A DNA stretch of 64,000 nucleotides from Paracoccaceae bacterium (lineage in GTDB: Bacteria; Pseudomonadota; Alphaproteobacteria; Rhodobacterales; Rhodobacteraceae): contig JAUYQR010000015.1 of the NCBI GenBank assembly GCA_030697175.1, positions 1-64,000 of the forward strand, given 5' to 3'. Both the position numbers and the translations under genes were made by a program. The notes beneath the pieces are model-generated. The model was given only the letters and a program-made list of their open reading frames with translations, made no database searches and was not told where the DNA came from. Of the stretch, positions 7,894 through 16,138 are shown piece after piece (within the stretch, counting starts at the first letter, position 1; the number at the start of each line of letters is the position of its first letter).

Positions 7894-9359
7894 AGCCCGT
7901 AGATGGCGCCGAACTTGGCTTCCAGATAGTCCAGCAGCGGCGCTTCGGTGGGGGCAAAGCCGCAGGCCTGCTCCACCGTCTCGCGCGGGGTCATCAGCGA
8001 CCCGTGGCGTTGCAGGTTTGCCCGCAGCCACCCCGTCGCGGCCGAAACGTCACCCTTCACCATGTCAGCATCCAGCGTCGGCAACGCCGCCCGCATCGCC
8101 TTGGTCAGGCAGCCGGCATAGACATTGCCCAAGGTGTAGGTCGGGAAATAGCCAAACAGACCGCACGACCAATGCACATCCTGCAACAGCCCGTTCGAGG
8201 GCCGGTCCACCGCCACGCCGAAATCGGCCCGGAACCGGTCGTTCCACGCAGCCTCCAGATCGGCCACCGCCAGATCACCCCGGATCAGCGCCCGCTCCAG
8301 ATCGAACCGCATCATCACATGCAGGTTGTAATGCACCTCATCGGCCTCGGTGCGGATATAGCCCGCATGCACCCGGTTGACGGCGCGGTAGAACCCTTCG
8401 GCATCCGCAATCCCGAAATCGCCGAACACCTCGCGCATCCGGCCGAACAGCCACCCGGTAAGCGCCCGGCTCCGCCCGATCTGGTTCTCGTAACTCCGGC
8501 TCTGGCTTTCATGCACCCCCATCGACGCGCCCTGCCCGATCGGCGTCAGCGCATAGGCCGGATCAATCCCCTGCTCATAGGCCGCATGCCCGACCTCATG
8601 GATGGTCGAGTAAAAACAGTTGAACGGGTCCACCTCGCTCACCCGCGTGGTGATCCGCACATCATGCCCCGAGCCCGAGCTGAACGGATGCACCGCCTTG
8701 TCCAGCCGCCCCCGGGTCCAGTCATAGCCGAACACCGTCGCCAGCTCCCGCGTCAGCGCCATCTGCGCCTCACCGTCAAACCGCCCAACAATCCCCCTCG
8801 GCGCCTTCGCCCCCAGCACCGTCGACCGCAAAGCGACCAACCTCGGCCGCATCCGGTCAAACATCGCGCCAATCTCGGCTCCCGTCATCGCCGGCTCGTA
8901 ATCATCCACCAGCGCGTCATAAGGGTCGCCCCCCTGTGCCAGCGCCGCCCCCTCCTCGCGCTTCAGCGCCACCACCCGTTGCAGCGTCGGCAGGAACCCC
9001 GCCACATCATCCTTCGCCCGCGCCTCCGCCCAGATGCCCTGCGCCAGCGAGGTCAGATGCGCCAACTCCTCCGCCAGCCGCGCCGGCACCTTCAGCGTGC
9101 GCCGGTGAACCCGCGCGATCTGGCGCAACTGCGCCGCCCCCACCGCATCCGGAGCCTTCGCCGCCGCCAGCCACGCCCCGATCCGCACATCGGTCCGCCG
9201 CGCGTGCAAGACCCCCTCCAGCGCCGCCATCTCCTCGGCCCGCTGACCCGCAGCGCCGTCCGGCATCACGGTTTCCTGGTCCCAGCCCAGCCGCCCCGCC
9301 ACCTGCGCCAAAGCCTCGGTCTGGCGCTGATATGCCATCAGATCGTCAAAAGCCGTCAT
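7890..9359 (-). CDS. Carboxypeptidase M32
   Basis: A 489-residue zinc metallocarboxypeptidase of family M32 (Taq carboxypeptidase type), cytoplasmic. It removes C-terminal residues from peptides. The zinc motif HEVGH is at about residues 253-257, followed by the family pattern GVHESQSRSYENQIGRS with the third zinc-ligand Glu. Length matches the family (about 490-500). The ATG at 9359 overlaps the stop of ctaA as ATGA, so translation is coupled, and the downstream MFS gene overlaps in turn. Association with heme A synthesis is probably only an operon arrangement. Confidence 0.92.
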   Translation of the reverse strand: MTAFDDLMAYQRQTEALAQVAGRLGWDQETVMPDGAAGQRAEEMAALEGVLHARRTDVRIGAWLAAAKAPDAVGAAQLRQIARVHRRTLKVPARLAEELAHLTSLAQGIWAEARAKDDVAGFLPTLQRVVALKREEGAALAQGGDPYDALVDDYEPAMTGAEIGAMFDRMRPRLVALRSTVLGAKAPRGIVGRFDGEAQMALTRELATVFGYDWTRGRLDKAVHPFSSGSGHDVRITTRVSEVDPFNCFYSTIHEVGHAAYEQGIDPAYALTPIGQGASMGVHESQSRSYENQIGRSRALTGWLFGRMREVFGDFGIADAEGFYRAVNRVHAGYIRTEADEVHYNLHVMMRFDLERALIRGDLAVADLEAAWNDRFRADFGVAVDRPSNGLLQDVHWSCGLFGYFPTYTLGNVYAGCLTKAMRAALPTLDADMVKGDVSAATGWLRANLQRHGSLMTPRETVEQACGFAPTEAPLLDYLEAKFGAIYGL

Positions 9360-10525
9360 GCCGTTCCCTCCCGGATCGAGCCCGCTACCGGGTATTGCGC
9401 CAGATGCCGCGCGCGGATGATCAGCACCCACAGGATCACGGCCCCCACCTGATGGGTGATCGCCACATGCACATGCGCCGCCGTCAGCACCGCCGCGATG
9501 CCCAGGGCCACCTGCGCCAGCAGCATCGCCATCACCGCGTTGAACGCCCCCCGCGTCGCCCGGTAGGCCGATTTGCGCCCCCGAAGCCAAACCACCACGC
9601 CGAACGCGAACACCAGATATCCCGCCATCCGGTGCATGAACTGCACCAGCCCGGGGTTTTCAAAGAACGCATGCCAGACCGGCAGACTGCCCCCCGCGCC
9701 ATCCGGCACATAGAACGCATCCGCCGGAAAGAACGTCCCGTTCATGTCCGGCCATGTCGGAAACGCGCGCCCTGCATCAATCCCTGCTACCAGCGCGCCA
9801 AGCAACACTTGCAGAAACGCGAAATGCATCAGCCCGGTCGACAGGCCGTAAAGCTTGCGCTCCCCCCCGCGCCGCGCGGTCATCAACTCCGCCTCGCTGC
9901 GCCCCAGCAGGAACACATACCACGCAATCAGCCCCAGGATCACGAAGGCCAGCCCCAGATGCGTCGCAAGCCGGTAGCTCGCCACATCCAGCCGCTCCCC
10001 GGACAGGCCCGAGGACACCATCCACCAGCCGATTGCCCCCTGCGCGCCGCCCAGCGCACCCAGCAGCACCAGCCGCCCGGTCCATCCAGACGGGATTTGC
10101 CGCGCCACCGCAAAGCCCACGAAGCCAAGCGCCCAGACAATGCCGATCACCCGGCCAAGCTGGCGATGTCCCCATTCCCACCAATAGATCGACTTGAAGG
10201 CCTCAAGGCTCATGCCCTTGTTCTGCAACTGGTATTCCGGGATCGCCTGATACTTGGCGAACTCCTCGGCCCATGTCGCCTCATCCATCGGCGGCAAGGC
10301 ACCCGTCACCGGCTTCCACTCGGTGATCGACAGCCCCGAATCCGTCAGCCGGGTCAGCCCGCCCACCGCGATCATCGTCGCGACCAGCAGGAACAGCGCC
10401 ACCAGCCACAGCCGGATGCCCGCCCGCGCGCCCTTGGGCCGCGCGTCGATGCCGCCGCCAACAGGGGCCGCTGGCACCGTCTGCCCCGCGCCGACCTCTT
10501 CGAAAATGCTGCGCTTGCCCGCCAT
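9356..10525 (-). CDS. ctaA: Heme A synthase (COX15/CtaA)
   Basis: A 389-residue inner-membrane protein that oxidises the C8 methyl of heme O to the formyl of heme A for cytochrome aa3 oxidase. Eight hydrophobic segments are visible, with the family landmarks GGLTRLTDSGLSITEWKP after helix 1, WWEWGHRQLGR (heme-ligand His), and ATHLGLAF and HRMAGY (further heme-ligand His). The N-terminus KRSIFEEV is typical of alphaproteobacterial CtaA. Two adjacent ATGs follow AAGGGG; I use the second. The first gene of a coupled trio with the M32 peptidase and an MFS transporter. Confidence 0.93.
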   Translation of the reverse strand: MAGKRSIFEEVGAGQTVPAAPVGGGIDARPKGARAGIRLWLVALFLLVATMIAVGGLTRLTDSGLSITEWKPVTGALPPMDEATWAEEFAKYQAIPEYQLQNKGMSLEAFKSIYWWEWGHRQLGRVIGIVWALGFVGFAVARQIPSGWTGRLVLLGALGGAQGAIGWWMVSSGLSGERLDVASYRLATHLGLAFVILGLIAWYVFLLGRSEAELMTARRGGERKLYGLSTGLMHFAFLQVLLGALVAGIDAGRAFPTWPDMNGTFFPADAFYVPDGAGGSLPVWHAFFENPGLVQFMHRMAGYLVFAFGVVVWLRGRKSAYRATRGAFNAVMAMLLAQVALGIAAVLTAAHVHVAITHQVGAVILWVLIIRARHLAQYPVAGSIREGTA

Positions 10526-10674
10526 CATCCGCCCCTTGCCTGGTGCGCCGGACACTAGGCCCGCCCCCCACCGCCTTCAAGACCCCGCGACACCGGCGCC
10601 CGGCGGGCAAATCGCCACAACCGCCGATTTCTTCTGTTCGAAAATATCCCCGCCGGAGGCTCCGACCTCCGCCT

Positions 10675-11949
10675 TCAGCGCAACCGCCGCAACAACTCCA
10701 GCGACGGCTCTCCCGTCACCGGCAGCCCGATGCTGGCCTGATAGCCACTGATCGCCGCCTTGGTCTTTGCCCCGATCACCCCGTCCAGGCCTTCGGTGTC
10801 AAACCCCGCCGCCGTCAGACGCCGCTGCAACTCCTGCCGATCTGCCATCGTCATCCCCGTCGCATCCGGCCCGAAACTCGCCCGGATGCCGCCACGCCCC
10901 AACAGCCGGTCCGACAGATGCCCGACCCCGATCGCGTAATTCTCGGCGTTGTTGTAGCGCAGGATCACGTTGAAGTTCTGCGTCAGCAGGAACGCTGGCA
11001 CCCCGAACGCTGGCACCCCGCCCGAGATGATCGACCCGCCCGCCGGCACCGGCCCGCCGCTGGCCGCCGTGACGCCCAGTGCCGACCACTGTGCCGCCGA
11101 CTTGCCCTTGCCGCGCCCCAGAAGCCCGGTGTTGAATCCCGCCGGCAAGGAAACCTCCGCCCCCCAAGGCAGCCCGCGCGTCCAGCCCGACCGGCTCAGG
11201 TAGGCGGCGGTCGAGGCCAGCGCGTCCGACGGGTCTTCCGACCAGATATCCCGCCGCCCGTCACCGGTGAAATCGACCGCATATTCCAGATACGAGGTCG
11301 GGATGAACTGGGTATGCCCCATCGCGCCCGCCCAGCTTCCGGTCATGTTGCCCGCCGTCGTGTCGCCGTTTTCCAGAATACGCAAGGCGGCCAGAAGCTG
11401 GCTTTCAAAGAACGCGCCGCGCCGCCCCTCATAGGCCAGCGTCGACAGGGCCGAAAACACCGGCACATTGCCGCGCCGGGTGCCGAAGAAACTCTCCAGC
11501 CCCCAGACCGCAGCGACGACATGGCTTTCCACCCCGTAGCGGCCTTCGATGGCCGCCAGCGTGCTGCCATGCTGGTTCAGCTTCTGCTGGCCCAGCGACA
11601 CCCGCTCCGGCGAAGCCGCGATGGCAAGGTAATCCTCAAGACTGCGCTTGAACTCGGTCTGGTTGCGGTCCTTCTCGATGACCTCGGGCAGAAAACCAGC
11701 GCCCCGGAACGCGCTCGACAGGGTGGCAGGCGAAACGCCGCGCCCCGCCGCCCGGGCCTTGAACCCCTCGACCCAGGCATCCCAGCCCGCGTCAGGCACC
11801 GCCCTCGGTGCCGGGTCCGCCGCGCGAAACCCCGCTTGCGACGTGGCCTGCGACGTGGCGCCCCGCCCGGTTGGCATGCAGGCCGCCGTCAGCGCCCCCA
11901 CCCCCGCCAAAAGCGCCCACCGCCGGGAAATCCCTTGCCTGCCGTCCAT
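10675..11949 (-). CDS. Lytic murein transglycosylase (MltB-like) with peptidoglycan-binding domain
   Basis: A 424-residue exported enzyme that cleaves the glycan backbone of peptidoglycan, giving 1,6-anhydro ends. The N-terminus has twin Arg (SRRWALLAG) and a lipobox-like LTAAC, so it may be a lipoprotein. The catalytic domain (about 45-340) includes WGLESFFGTRRG with the catalytic Glu and the family segment MGHTQFIPTSY. A PG_binding_1 domain ends the protein (about 365-424). AGGA lies 7 nt before the ATG. Two short in-frame duplications are visible: a 15-bp unit at 10991-11020 giving GVPAFGVPAF, and a 12-bp unit giving ATSQATSQ after the signal peptide. Confidence 0.9.
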   Translation of the reverse strand: MDGRQGISRRWALLAGVGALTAACMPTGRGATSQATSQAGFRAADPAPRAVPDAGWDAWVEGFKARAAGRGVSPATLSSAFRGAGFLPEVIEKDRNQTEFKRSLEDYLAIAASPERVSLGQQKLNQHGSTLAAIEGRYGVESHVVAAVWGLESFFGTRRGNVPVFSALSTLAYEGRRGAFFESQLLAALRILENGDTTAGNMTGSWAGAMGHTQFIPTSYLEYAVDFTGDGRRDIWSEDPSDALASTAAYLSRSGWTRGLPWGAEVSLPAGFNTGLLGRGKGKSAAQWSALGVTAASGGPVPAGGSIISGGVPAFGVPAFLLTQNFNVILRYNNAENYAIGVGHLSDRLLGRGGIRASFGPDATGMTMADRQELQRRLTAAGFDTEGLDGVIGAKTKAAISGYQASIGLPVTGEPSLELLRRLR

Positions 11950-12051
11950 GCTGCGATCCTGCTCGTCTTGTTGATTGGTGAAAAGCCTACCCCAGACCGC
12001 AAGGAATGGCCAAGCCTTCCGCGCCCTGCCGGGCAAACCGCCGCCCAAAAC

Positions 12052-12066
12052 CTAACGATTCGTTAA
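12052..12066 (-). promoter_or_regulatory. Possible CtrA-type site upstream of the lytic transglycosylase
   Basis: Minus strand TTAA-N7-TTAG, one base from the CtrA consensus TTAA-N7-TTAA, about 105 bp upstream of the transglycosylase start. The same bases form a perfect 13-bp palindrome TAACGATTCGTTA, so another regulator is equally possible. Confidence 0.3.
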
Positions 12067-12105
12067 GGGCGGAAAATAGTCATTCGATTCCAACGGCATG
12101 AAAAA

Positions 12106-12122
12106 TGTCCCACGGTGGGACA
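12106..12122. repeat. 17-bp palindrome, copy 1
   Basis: TGTCCCACGGTGGGACA: two 8-bp arms around one base. It lies 3 nt beyond the trmJ stop codon and about 156 bp upstream of the transglycosylase start. An identical copy occurs at 19621-19637. Confidence 0.85.
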
Positions 12123-12125
12123 CAC

Positions 12126-12860
12126 CTATCCCCCGCCGTTCTTCAGCTTCCAGGCGATCTGCCGCAGCATCCCGTGAAAGGTCTGCACCTCGGCCCGCGT
12201 CAGCCCCAGCCGCCCCCACATGTTGCGCAGGTTCGCCTTCATCCCGTCGGCCTTCGTGGGCGGAAAGAAGAAACTTGCCGCCTCCAGCCGCTCCTCGAAA
12301 TGATCCGCCAGCCTCTCGACCTCCAGCCGCGACGCAAACTCCGTCCGCGCCAGCTCCATCATCTCCGGCGTCACCCCGCCCTGCCGCCGCCACTCATACC
12401 CCAGCAGCAGCACGCATTGCGCCAGGTTCAGCGACGGAAACTCCGGGTTCACATCGACCGTCACGATCGCATTGGCCTGCACGATGTCATGGTTCTCCAG
12501 CCCCGCCCGCTCCGGCCCGAACAGGACACCCACGCGCTTGCCCTCCGCCGCCATCGCGCGGGTCATCTCCATCGCCCGCTCCGGCGTGACCACCAGCTTG
12601 ACCAGCTCCCGCCCCCGCGCGGTGGTGGCGAAAACGAAATCGCAGTCGCCAATCGAGGTGGCCACGTCCGGGAAAAGCCCCGCCTGATCCAGCACCCGCC
12701 CCGCCCCCGACGCCATCGCCACCGCATTGGGATTCGGCCAGCCGTCACGCGGGTCCACGATCCGCATCCGCTCCAGCCCGAAGTTCAGCATCGCCCGTGC
12801 CGCCGCGCCCACGTTTTCACCCATCTGCGGGCGGACTAGCACAAAGACGGGCGGGATCAT
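12126..12860 (-). CDS. trmJ: tRNA (cytidine/uridine-2'-O-)-methyltransferase TrmJ-like
   Basis: A 244-residue SPOUT-class methyltransferase predicted to 2'-O-methylate tRNA position 32 using SAM. Landmarks are the N-terminal FVLVRPQMGENVGAAARAM, the SAM-knot motif VGVLFGPERAGLEN (about 119-132) and SLNLAQCVLLLGYEW near the dimer interface. The C-terminal extension is typical of TrmJ. Length is normal. The 17-bp palindrome follows the stop almost directly. Confidence 0.88.
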   Translation of the reverse strand: MIPPVFVLVRPQMGENVGAAARAMLNFGLERMRIVDPRDGWPNPNAVAMASGAGRVLDQAGLFPDVATSIGDCDFVFATTARGRELVKLVVTPERAMEMTRAMAAEGKRVGVLFGPERAGLENHDIVQANAIVTVDVNPEFPSLNLAQCVLLLGYEWRRQGGVTPEMMELARTEFASRLEVERLADHFEERLEAASFFFPPTKADGMKANLRNMWGRLGLTRAEVQTFHGMLRQIAWKLKNGGG

Positions 12861-12985
12861 CGGTCACCTGCTGCAAGGAACGCCGCCTGATACGCCGCCC
12901 CAGCCTTCGAGACAAGCCACGGCGTCCGGTAGCCAAGCCCGGCAAAGGCTGATAGATGGACCCCAACCAATAGCCGGAGCCCGTT

Positions 12986-13606
12986 ATGGCCGCTGAAGAC
13001 CGCCCGCAGATCACCCTGATCACCCCGCCCGCGTTCGAGCTGGAGGTGTTCCCCGACCGGCTCGCCGCCGTCCTCGACGCGGTCGACATCGCCTGCGTCC
13101 GTCTCTCGCTGGCCACCCGTGACGAAGACACTCTGTCGCGCGCCGCCGATGCCTGCCGCGAGGTGGCCCACGCCCGCGACGTGGCCATCGTGATCGATAC
13201 CCACATCCTGATGATCGAACGGCTTGGCCTTGACGGCGTGCACCTTCTGGACGGCGCGCGGACGGTCAGGAAGGCCCGCAAGGACCTTGGCGCCGACGCC
13301 ATCGTCGGCGCCTTCTGCGGCACCAGTCGGCATGAAGGCATGTCGGCGGGCGAGGCGGGGGCCGATTATGTCGGCTTCGGCCCGATTGGCGCAACCACGC
13401 TTGGCGACGGCTCGCAGGTCGATTTCGACGTGTTCGAATGGTGGTCGCAGGTGATCGAGGTTCCCGTGATCGCAGAAGGTGCGCTGACCGCCGAACTTGT
13501 GGCGAAATACGGTCCGGTCACCGATTTCTTCGGTGTCGGCGAGGAGATCTGGTCAACCGACGATCCGGTGGCCGCGCTCAAGGCATTGATCGCCCCGCTT
13601 GGCTAA
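12986..13606 (+). CDS. Thiamine-phosphate-synthase-like TIM barrel, probably not a true ThiE
   Basis: A 206-residue (beta/alpha)8 protein of the ThiE/TenI group. The barrel strands align with ThiE: LITPP, AIVIDTH, LDGVHLLDG, VGAFCGTSRHE and ADYVGFGPIGATTLG. Two ThiE features are missing or changed: the NDR loop reads IDTH, and the pyrophosphate-binding T-x-T-K after FGP reads ATTLG without the lysine. A TenI-like or different role is therefore likelier than thiamine phosphate synthesis. GGAG lies about 9 nt before the ATG. It stands alone, divergent from trmJ and convergent with olsA. Confidence 0.75.
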   Translation: MAAEDRPQITLITPPAFELEVFPDRLAAVLDAVDIACVRLSLATRDEDTLSRAADACREVAHARDVAIVIDTHILMIERLGLDGVHLLDGARTVRKARKDLGADAIVGAFCGTSRHEGMSAGEAGADYVGFGPIGATTLGDGSQVDFDVFEWWSQVIEVPVIAEGALTAELVAKYGPVTDFFGVGEEIWSTDDPVAALKALIAPLG

Positions 13607-13609
13607 GGG

Positions 13610-14428
13610 TCAGGCGACGGCTTGGGAATGGGCGGTCCGGATCACCCGTTCGCAATAGGTGGCAAGAATCTTTCGGTTCTCGAAGGCTTCGACCGGAACC
13701 TCGGGGTGAAACACCACCTCGACCCGGCCCCGCCGCGACGCAGCCAACATCTGCAGAAGGTGACCGGCGAAATCCATGTCGCCCCACCAGCCGTAAAACC
13801 GGGGATCCCGCCCTTTTGGCGCGGTAAAGATGACCGTGACCGGCTGGATATGCATCTGGTGGCGCAAGCCGTCCGAAAAGAACGCCTGAAACAGCGTCGA
13901 TTTGAAGGGCAGCACCCGGATCGCATCGGTGCTGGTGCCTTCGGGAAAGAACAAAAGCCGATGACCTGAGCGCAGCCGTTCTTCGAAAAGCTGTTGCTGG
14001 CGCTTCGCTTCCTGACCCTTGCGGGTGATGAACACGGTTCCGGTCGCGCGGGCCAGCCAGCCGATGCCCGGCCAACCGCTGACCTCGGACTTGGCGACGA
14101 AAAATACCCGCTGCGCCGCGTTCAAGGCAAAGATGTCAAGCCAACTTGAATGGTTCGCCACGACCGCGCCCTTGGCGGCCATCGGTCGGCCGGTTACGAC
14201 CAACCGCAGGCCAAGAATGACCAGACCAGCCCGGCAGACGGCTTGCGTGATGTAGGGGGTTATCGGCCGCGCTTGGCCGAATAGCGGCCATTCGACCAAT
14301 CGGACCAGCAGCAAGACGACAAGCCCGCCGTAGGTGATGACCGCAAGGATCGGAGCCCGGACCGCGACGCGGAGCCAGCCGGCCAATCCGATCCGGCTGG
14401 TCGGCGGCGCTGCCTCGGACCAGTTCAT
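13610..14428 (-). CDS. olsA: Lyso-ornithine lipid O-acyltransferase OlsA
   Basis: A 272-residue membrane-associated acyltransferase (PlsC family). As the partner of OlsB it should add the second acyl chain to lyso-ornithine lipid, giving the phosphorus-free ornithine lipid of the outer membrane. A hydrophobic N-terminal helix (about 25-45) anchors it. The catalytic HX4D box is NHSSWLD (H93, D98), and the acceptor-binding motif FPEGTS is at 161-166. The ATG overlaps the olsB stop as ATGA, which fixes the start. It could act on other lysolipids. Confidence 0.88.
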   Translation of the reverse strand: MNWSEAAPPTSRIGLAGWLRVAVRAPILAVITYGGLVVLLLVRLVEWPLFGQARPITPYITQAVCRAGLVILGLRLVVTGRPMAAKGAVVANHSSWLDIFALNAAQRVFFVAKSEVSGWPGIGWLARATGTVFITRKGQEAKRQQQLFEERLRSGHRLLFFPEGTSTDAIRVLPFKSTLFQAFFSDGLRHQMHIQPVTVIFTAPKGRDPRFYGWWGDMDFAGHLLQMLAASRRGRVEVVFHPEVPVEAFENRKILATYCERVIRTAHSQAVA

Positions 14429-15210
14429 TGCGGCTGGCCCTTCTTGCGAAGGTAGAACTCGCGGTGCCGCGCCGACATTTCCGTGGTGTTCATCACTAGA
14501 CAGACGTCCGTGGTGTTGAACGCGTGATCGAGCCACGCCCCGTCCGACACGAAGCCGCCCAAGCGCAGGTAGGCCTTGATCAGCGCAGGGGTCGCTGCCA
14601 GCGTGGCCTTGCGGTCAAGCCGGTCAGCGGGGATCAGGTTCATTTCCTGCCGGTTTGGTGGCAGGGCGCGGACGCGCAAGGCAGGGGGGGCAAGGTGGTG
14701 GTGGTGCAGCCACGACAGAGGCGCTGCAAGAGCCGCGCTGTCGGTGCCGTGAAAGCTGGCCGCCCCGAACAGGATTTCGATATCGCGCTCAAGGACATAC
14801 TCGGCCAGACCGTTCCACAGATGGAACATGGCGGTGCCGCCTCGATGGTCGCGGTGGACGCAGGACCGGCCCAGTTCAAGCAGGTTGCGGCCAGACTTCA
14901 AAAGCGGGCCAAGATCGAATTCGGTTTCGGAATAGAACCGGCCAGCAGCGGCGCGACGGTCGCCCGGCAGCACCCGATATGCGCCGATCACATGGGTCAG
15001 CGTTGTAGGGTCGCGGCGGCGGTCAACCAGCACCAGATGGTCGAAATAGGGATCAAAGGCGTCCCGCTCCAGCCGTTCGGCATGGTCGACCAAGGGGCCG
15101 TCGCCACCAAGCTCTTCGATGAAAACCTCGTAGCGCAGGCGTTGGGCCGACAGCAGATCTGCCTCGCTTTCCGCCAGGCGAAGGACAATCGGCGGGTCTT
15201 CGGCGCTCAT
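14425..15210 (-). CDS. olsB: L-ornithine N-alpha-acyltransferase OlsB
   Basis: A 261-residue GNAT-fold acyltransferase. It transfers a 3-hydroxyacyl chain from acyl carrier protein to the alpha-amino group of ornithine, the first step of ornithine-lipid synthesis. Family segments are LRYEVFIEELGG, AYRVLPGD and LELGRSCVHRDHRGG with the acyl-carrier phosphopantetheine region. The start is the ATG after LPM; a longer form would need a TTG start. No strong ribosome site is seen. It is translationally coupled to olsA. Ornithine-lipid genes are often phosphate-regulated, but I did not identify a Pho box. Confidence 0.88.
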   Translation of the reverse strand: MSAEDPPIVLRLAESEADLLSAQRLRYEVFIEELGGDGPLVDHAERLERDAFDPYFDHLVLVDRRRDPTTLTHVIGAYRVLPGDRRAAAGRFYSETEFDLGPLLKSGRNLLELGRSCVHRDHRGGTAMFHLWNGLAEYVLERDIEILFGAASFHGTDSAALAAPLSWLHHHHLAPPALRVRALPPNRQEMNLIPADRLDRKATLAATPALIKAYLRLGGFVSDGAWLDHAFNTTDVCLVMNTTEMSARHREFYLRKKGQPQ

Positions 15211-15340
15211 GGGCAAGGCTCGCGGGGTTGATCTGACCGATCTATGCAAAGGCCTGCAACATTACAACGCGCAAGCCAAGCGAACTTTTCCGCTTTTCGT
15301 CCGCAAGTTGAGTTGAAAAAAGAATTACACACAATACGTG

Positions 15341-15514
15341 TCAGTGACCGAAAACACGTTCAAGGGTGATCTGCTTGCTGTCTATTACAACTTTCCCGGC
15401 ATGTTCGAAATTGACAGTAACGCGGCCGCCGATATTGGACTGAACCTGACCCAGCCCCCAGCCCGGCATCCCCGGATGCCGCACGACCATACCTGGCTCC
15501 AACAGAGCAATCAT
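15341..15514 (-). CDS. DUF3553 small protein
   Basis: A 57-residue protein, short enough to be missed by gene callers. It begins MIALLEPGMVVRHPGMPGWG and continues LGQVQSNIGGRVTVNFEHAG, the compact beta-rich DUF3553 pattern, possibly a CarD/SH3-like fold. Function is unknown. It is divergent from chpT with only 27 bp between the start codons, an arrangement I recall from other alphaproteobacteria. Its existence rules out the long chpT start at 15338, because the two would overlap fully on opposite strands. Whether the ATG at 15514 is the exact start is uncertain; no strong ribosome site is present. Confidence 0.8.
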   Translation of the reverse strand: MIALLEPGMVVRHPGMPGWGLGQVQSNIGGRVTVNFEHAGKVVIDSKQITLERVFGH

Positions 15515-15541
15515 TTCAACCCAACTTTCATCGGACCCATT

Positions 15542-16138
15542 ATGCAGGAAAAACCCGACTTTGCCGCCATGATCGGCTCTCGTATCTGTCACGACCTTAT
15601 CAGCCCGATCGGCGCCATCGGCAATGGGGTGGAGTTGATGCAGATGGACAACGCCGGCTCCAGCCCGGAACTTGCGCTGATTGCGGAAAGCGTGGCCAAT
15701 GCCAACGCCCGCATCCGTTTCTTCCGGGTGGCCTACGGCGTTGCGTCCAGCGACCAACGGATCGCAAAGACCGAAGTGATCTCGATCCTGACCGACATCA
15801 CGCGTGGGGCCCGGCTGATCTATGCGTGGAATACGCCCGCAGACCTGTCGCGGCGAGAGGTTCGGCTGGCGTTCCTGTTGCTGCAATGCCTTGAGACTGC
15901 GATGGCATACGGTGGGCGGGTGCAGGTTGACCACGATGATGACGGCTGGCGAATGACTGCCGAGGCGCCAAGGCTGAAGCTCGACACGCTGCTTTGGGAT
16001 GCGATTGCCCAGCATGAGGCACCGGCCGATGTCAGCGCGGGGCAGGTGCAATTCTGCCTCGTCCCAGCCGAGTTGGGTCGCCAGGGGCGCAAGCTGACTG
16101 TGGAAATAAAGGAAACAACGATCAGGCTTAGCTTCTGA
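15542..16138 (+). CDS. chpT: Histidine phosphotransferase ChpT
   Basis: A 198-residue cytoplasmic phosphotransferase that passes phosphate from the CckA kinase to CtrA and CpdR, controlling cell cycle, motility or gene-transfer-agent genes in alphaproteobacteria. The DHp-like helix carries the phospho-accepting His17 in [17 protein letters not shown], followed by a degenerate ATPase-like domain to the C-terminus. The start is set by homology and by the divergent DUF3553 gene. The 3' end overlaps convergent proA by 11 bp. Confidence 0.88.
   Translation: MQEKPDFAAMIGSRICHDLISPIGAIGNGVELMQMDNAGSSPELALIAESVANANARIRFFRVAYGVASSDQRIAKTEVISILTDITRGARLIYAWNTPADLSRREVRLAFLLLQCLETAMAYGGRVQVDHDDDGWRMTAEAPRLKLDTLLWDAIAQHEAPADVSAGQVQFCLVPAELGRQGRKLTVEIKETTIRLSF

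Noticed and set aside
15338-15541. Extended chpT start at 15338
   Set aside because: The extra 68 codons lie exactly opposite a recognisable DUF3553 gene and do not resemble ChpT.
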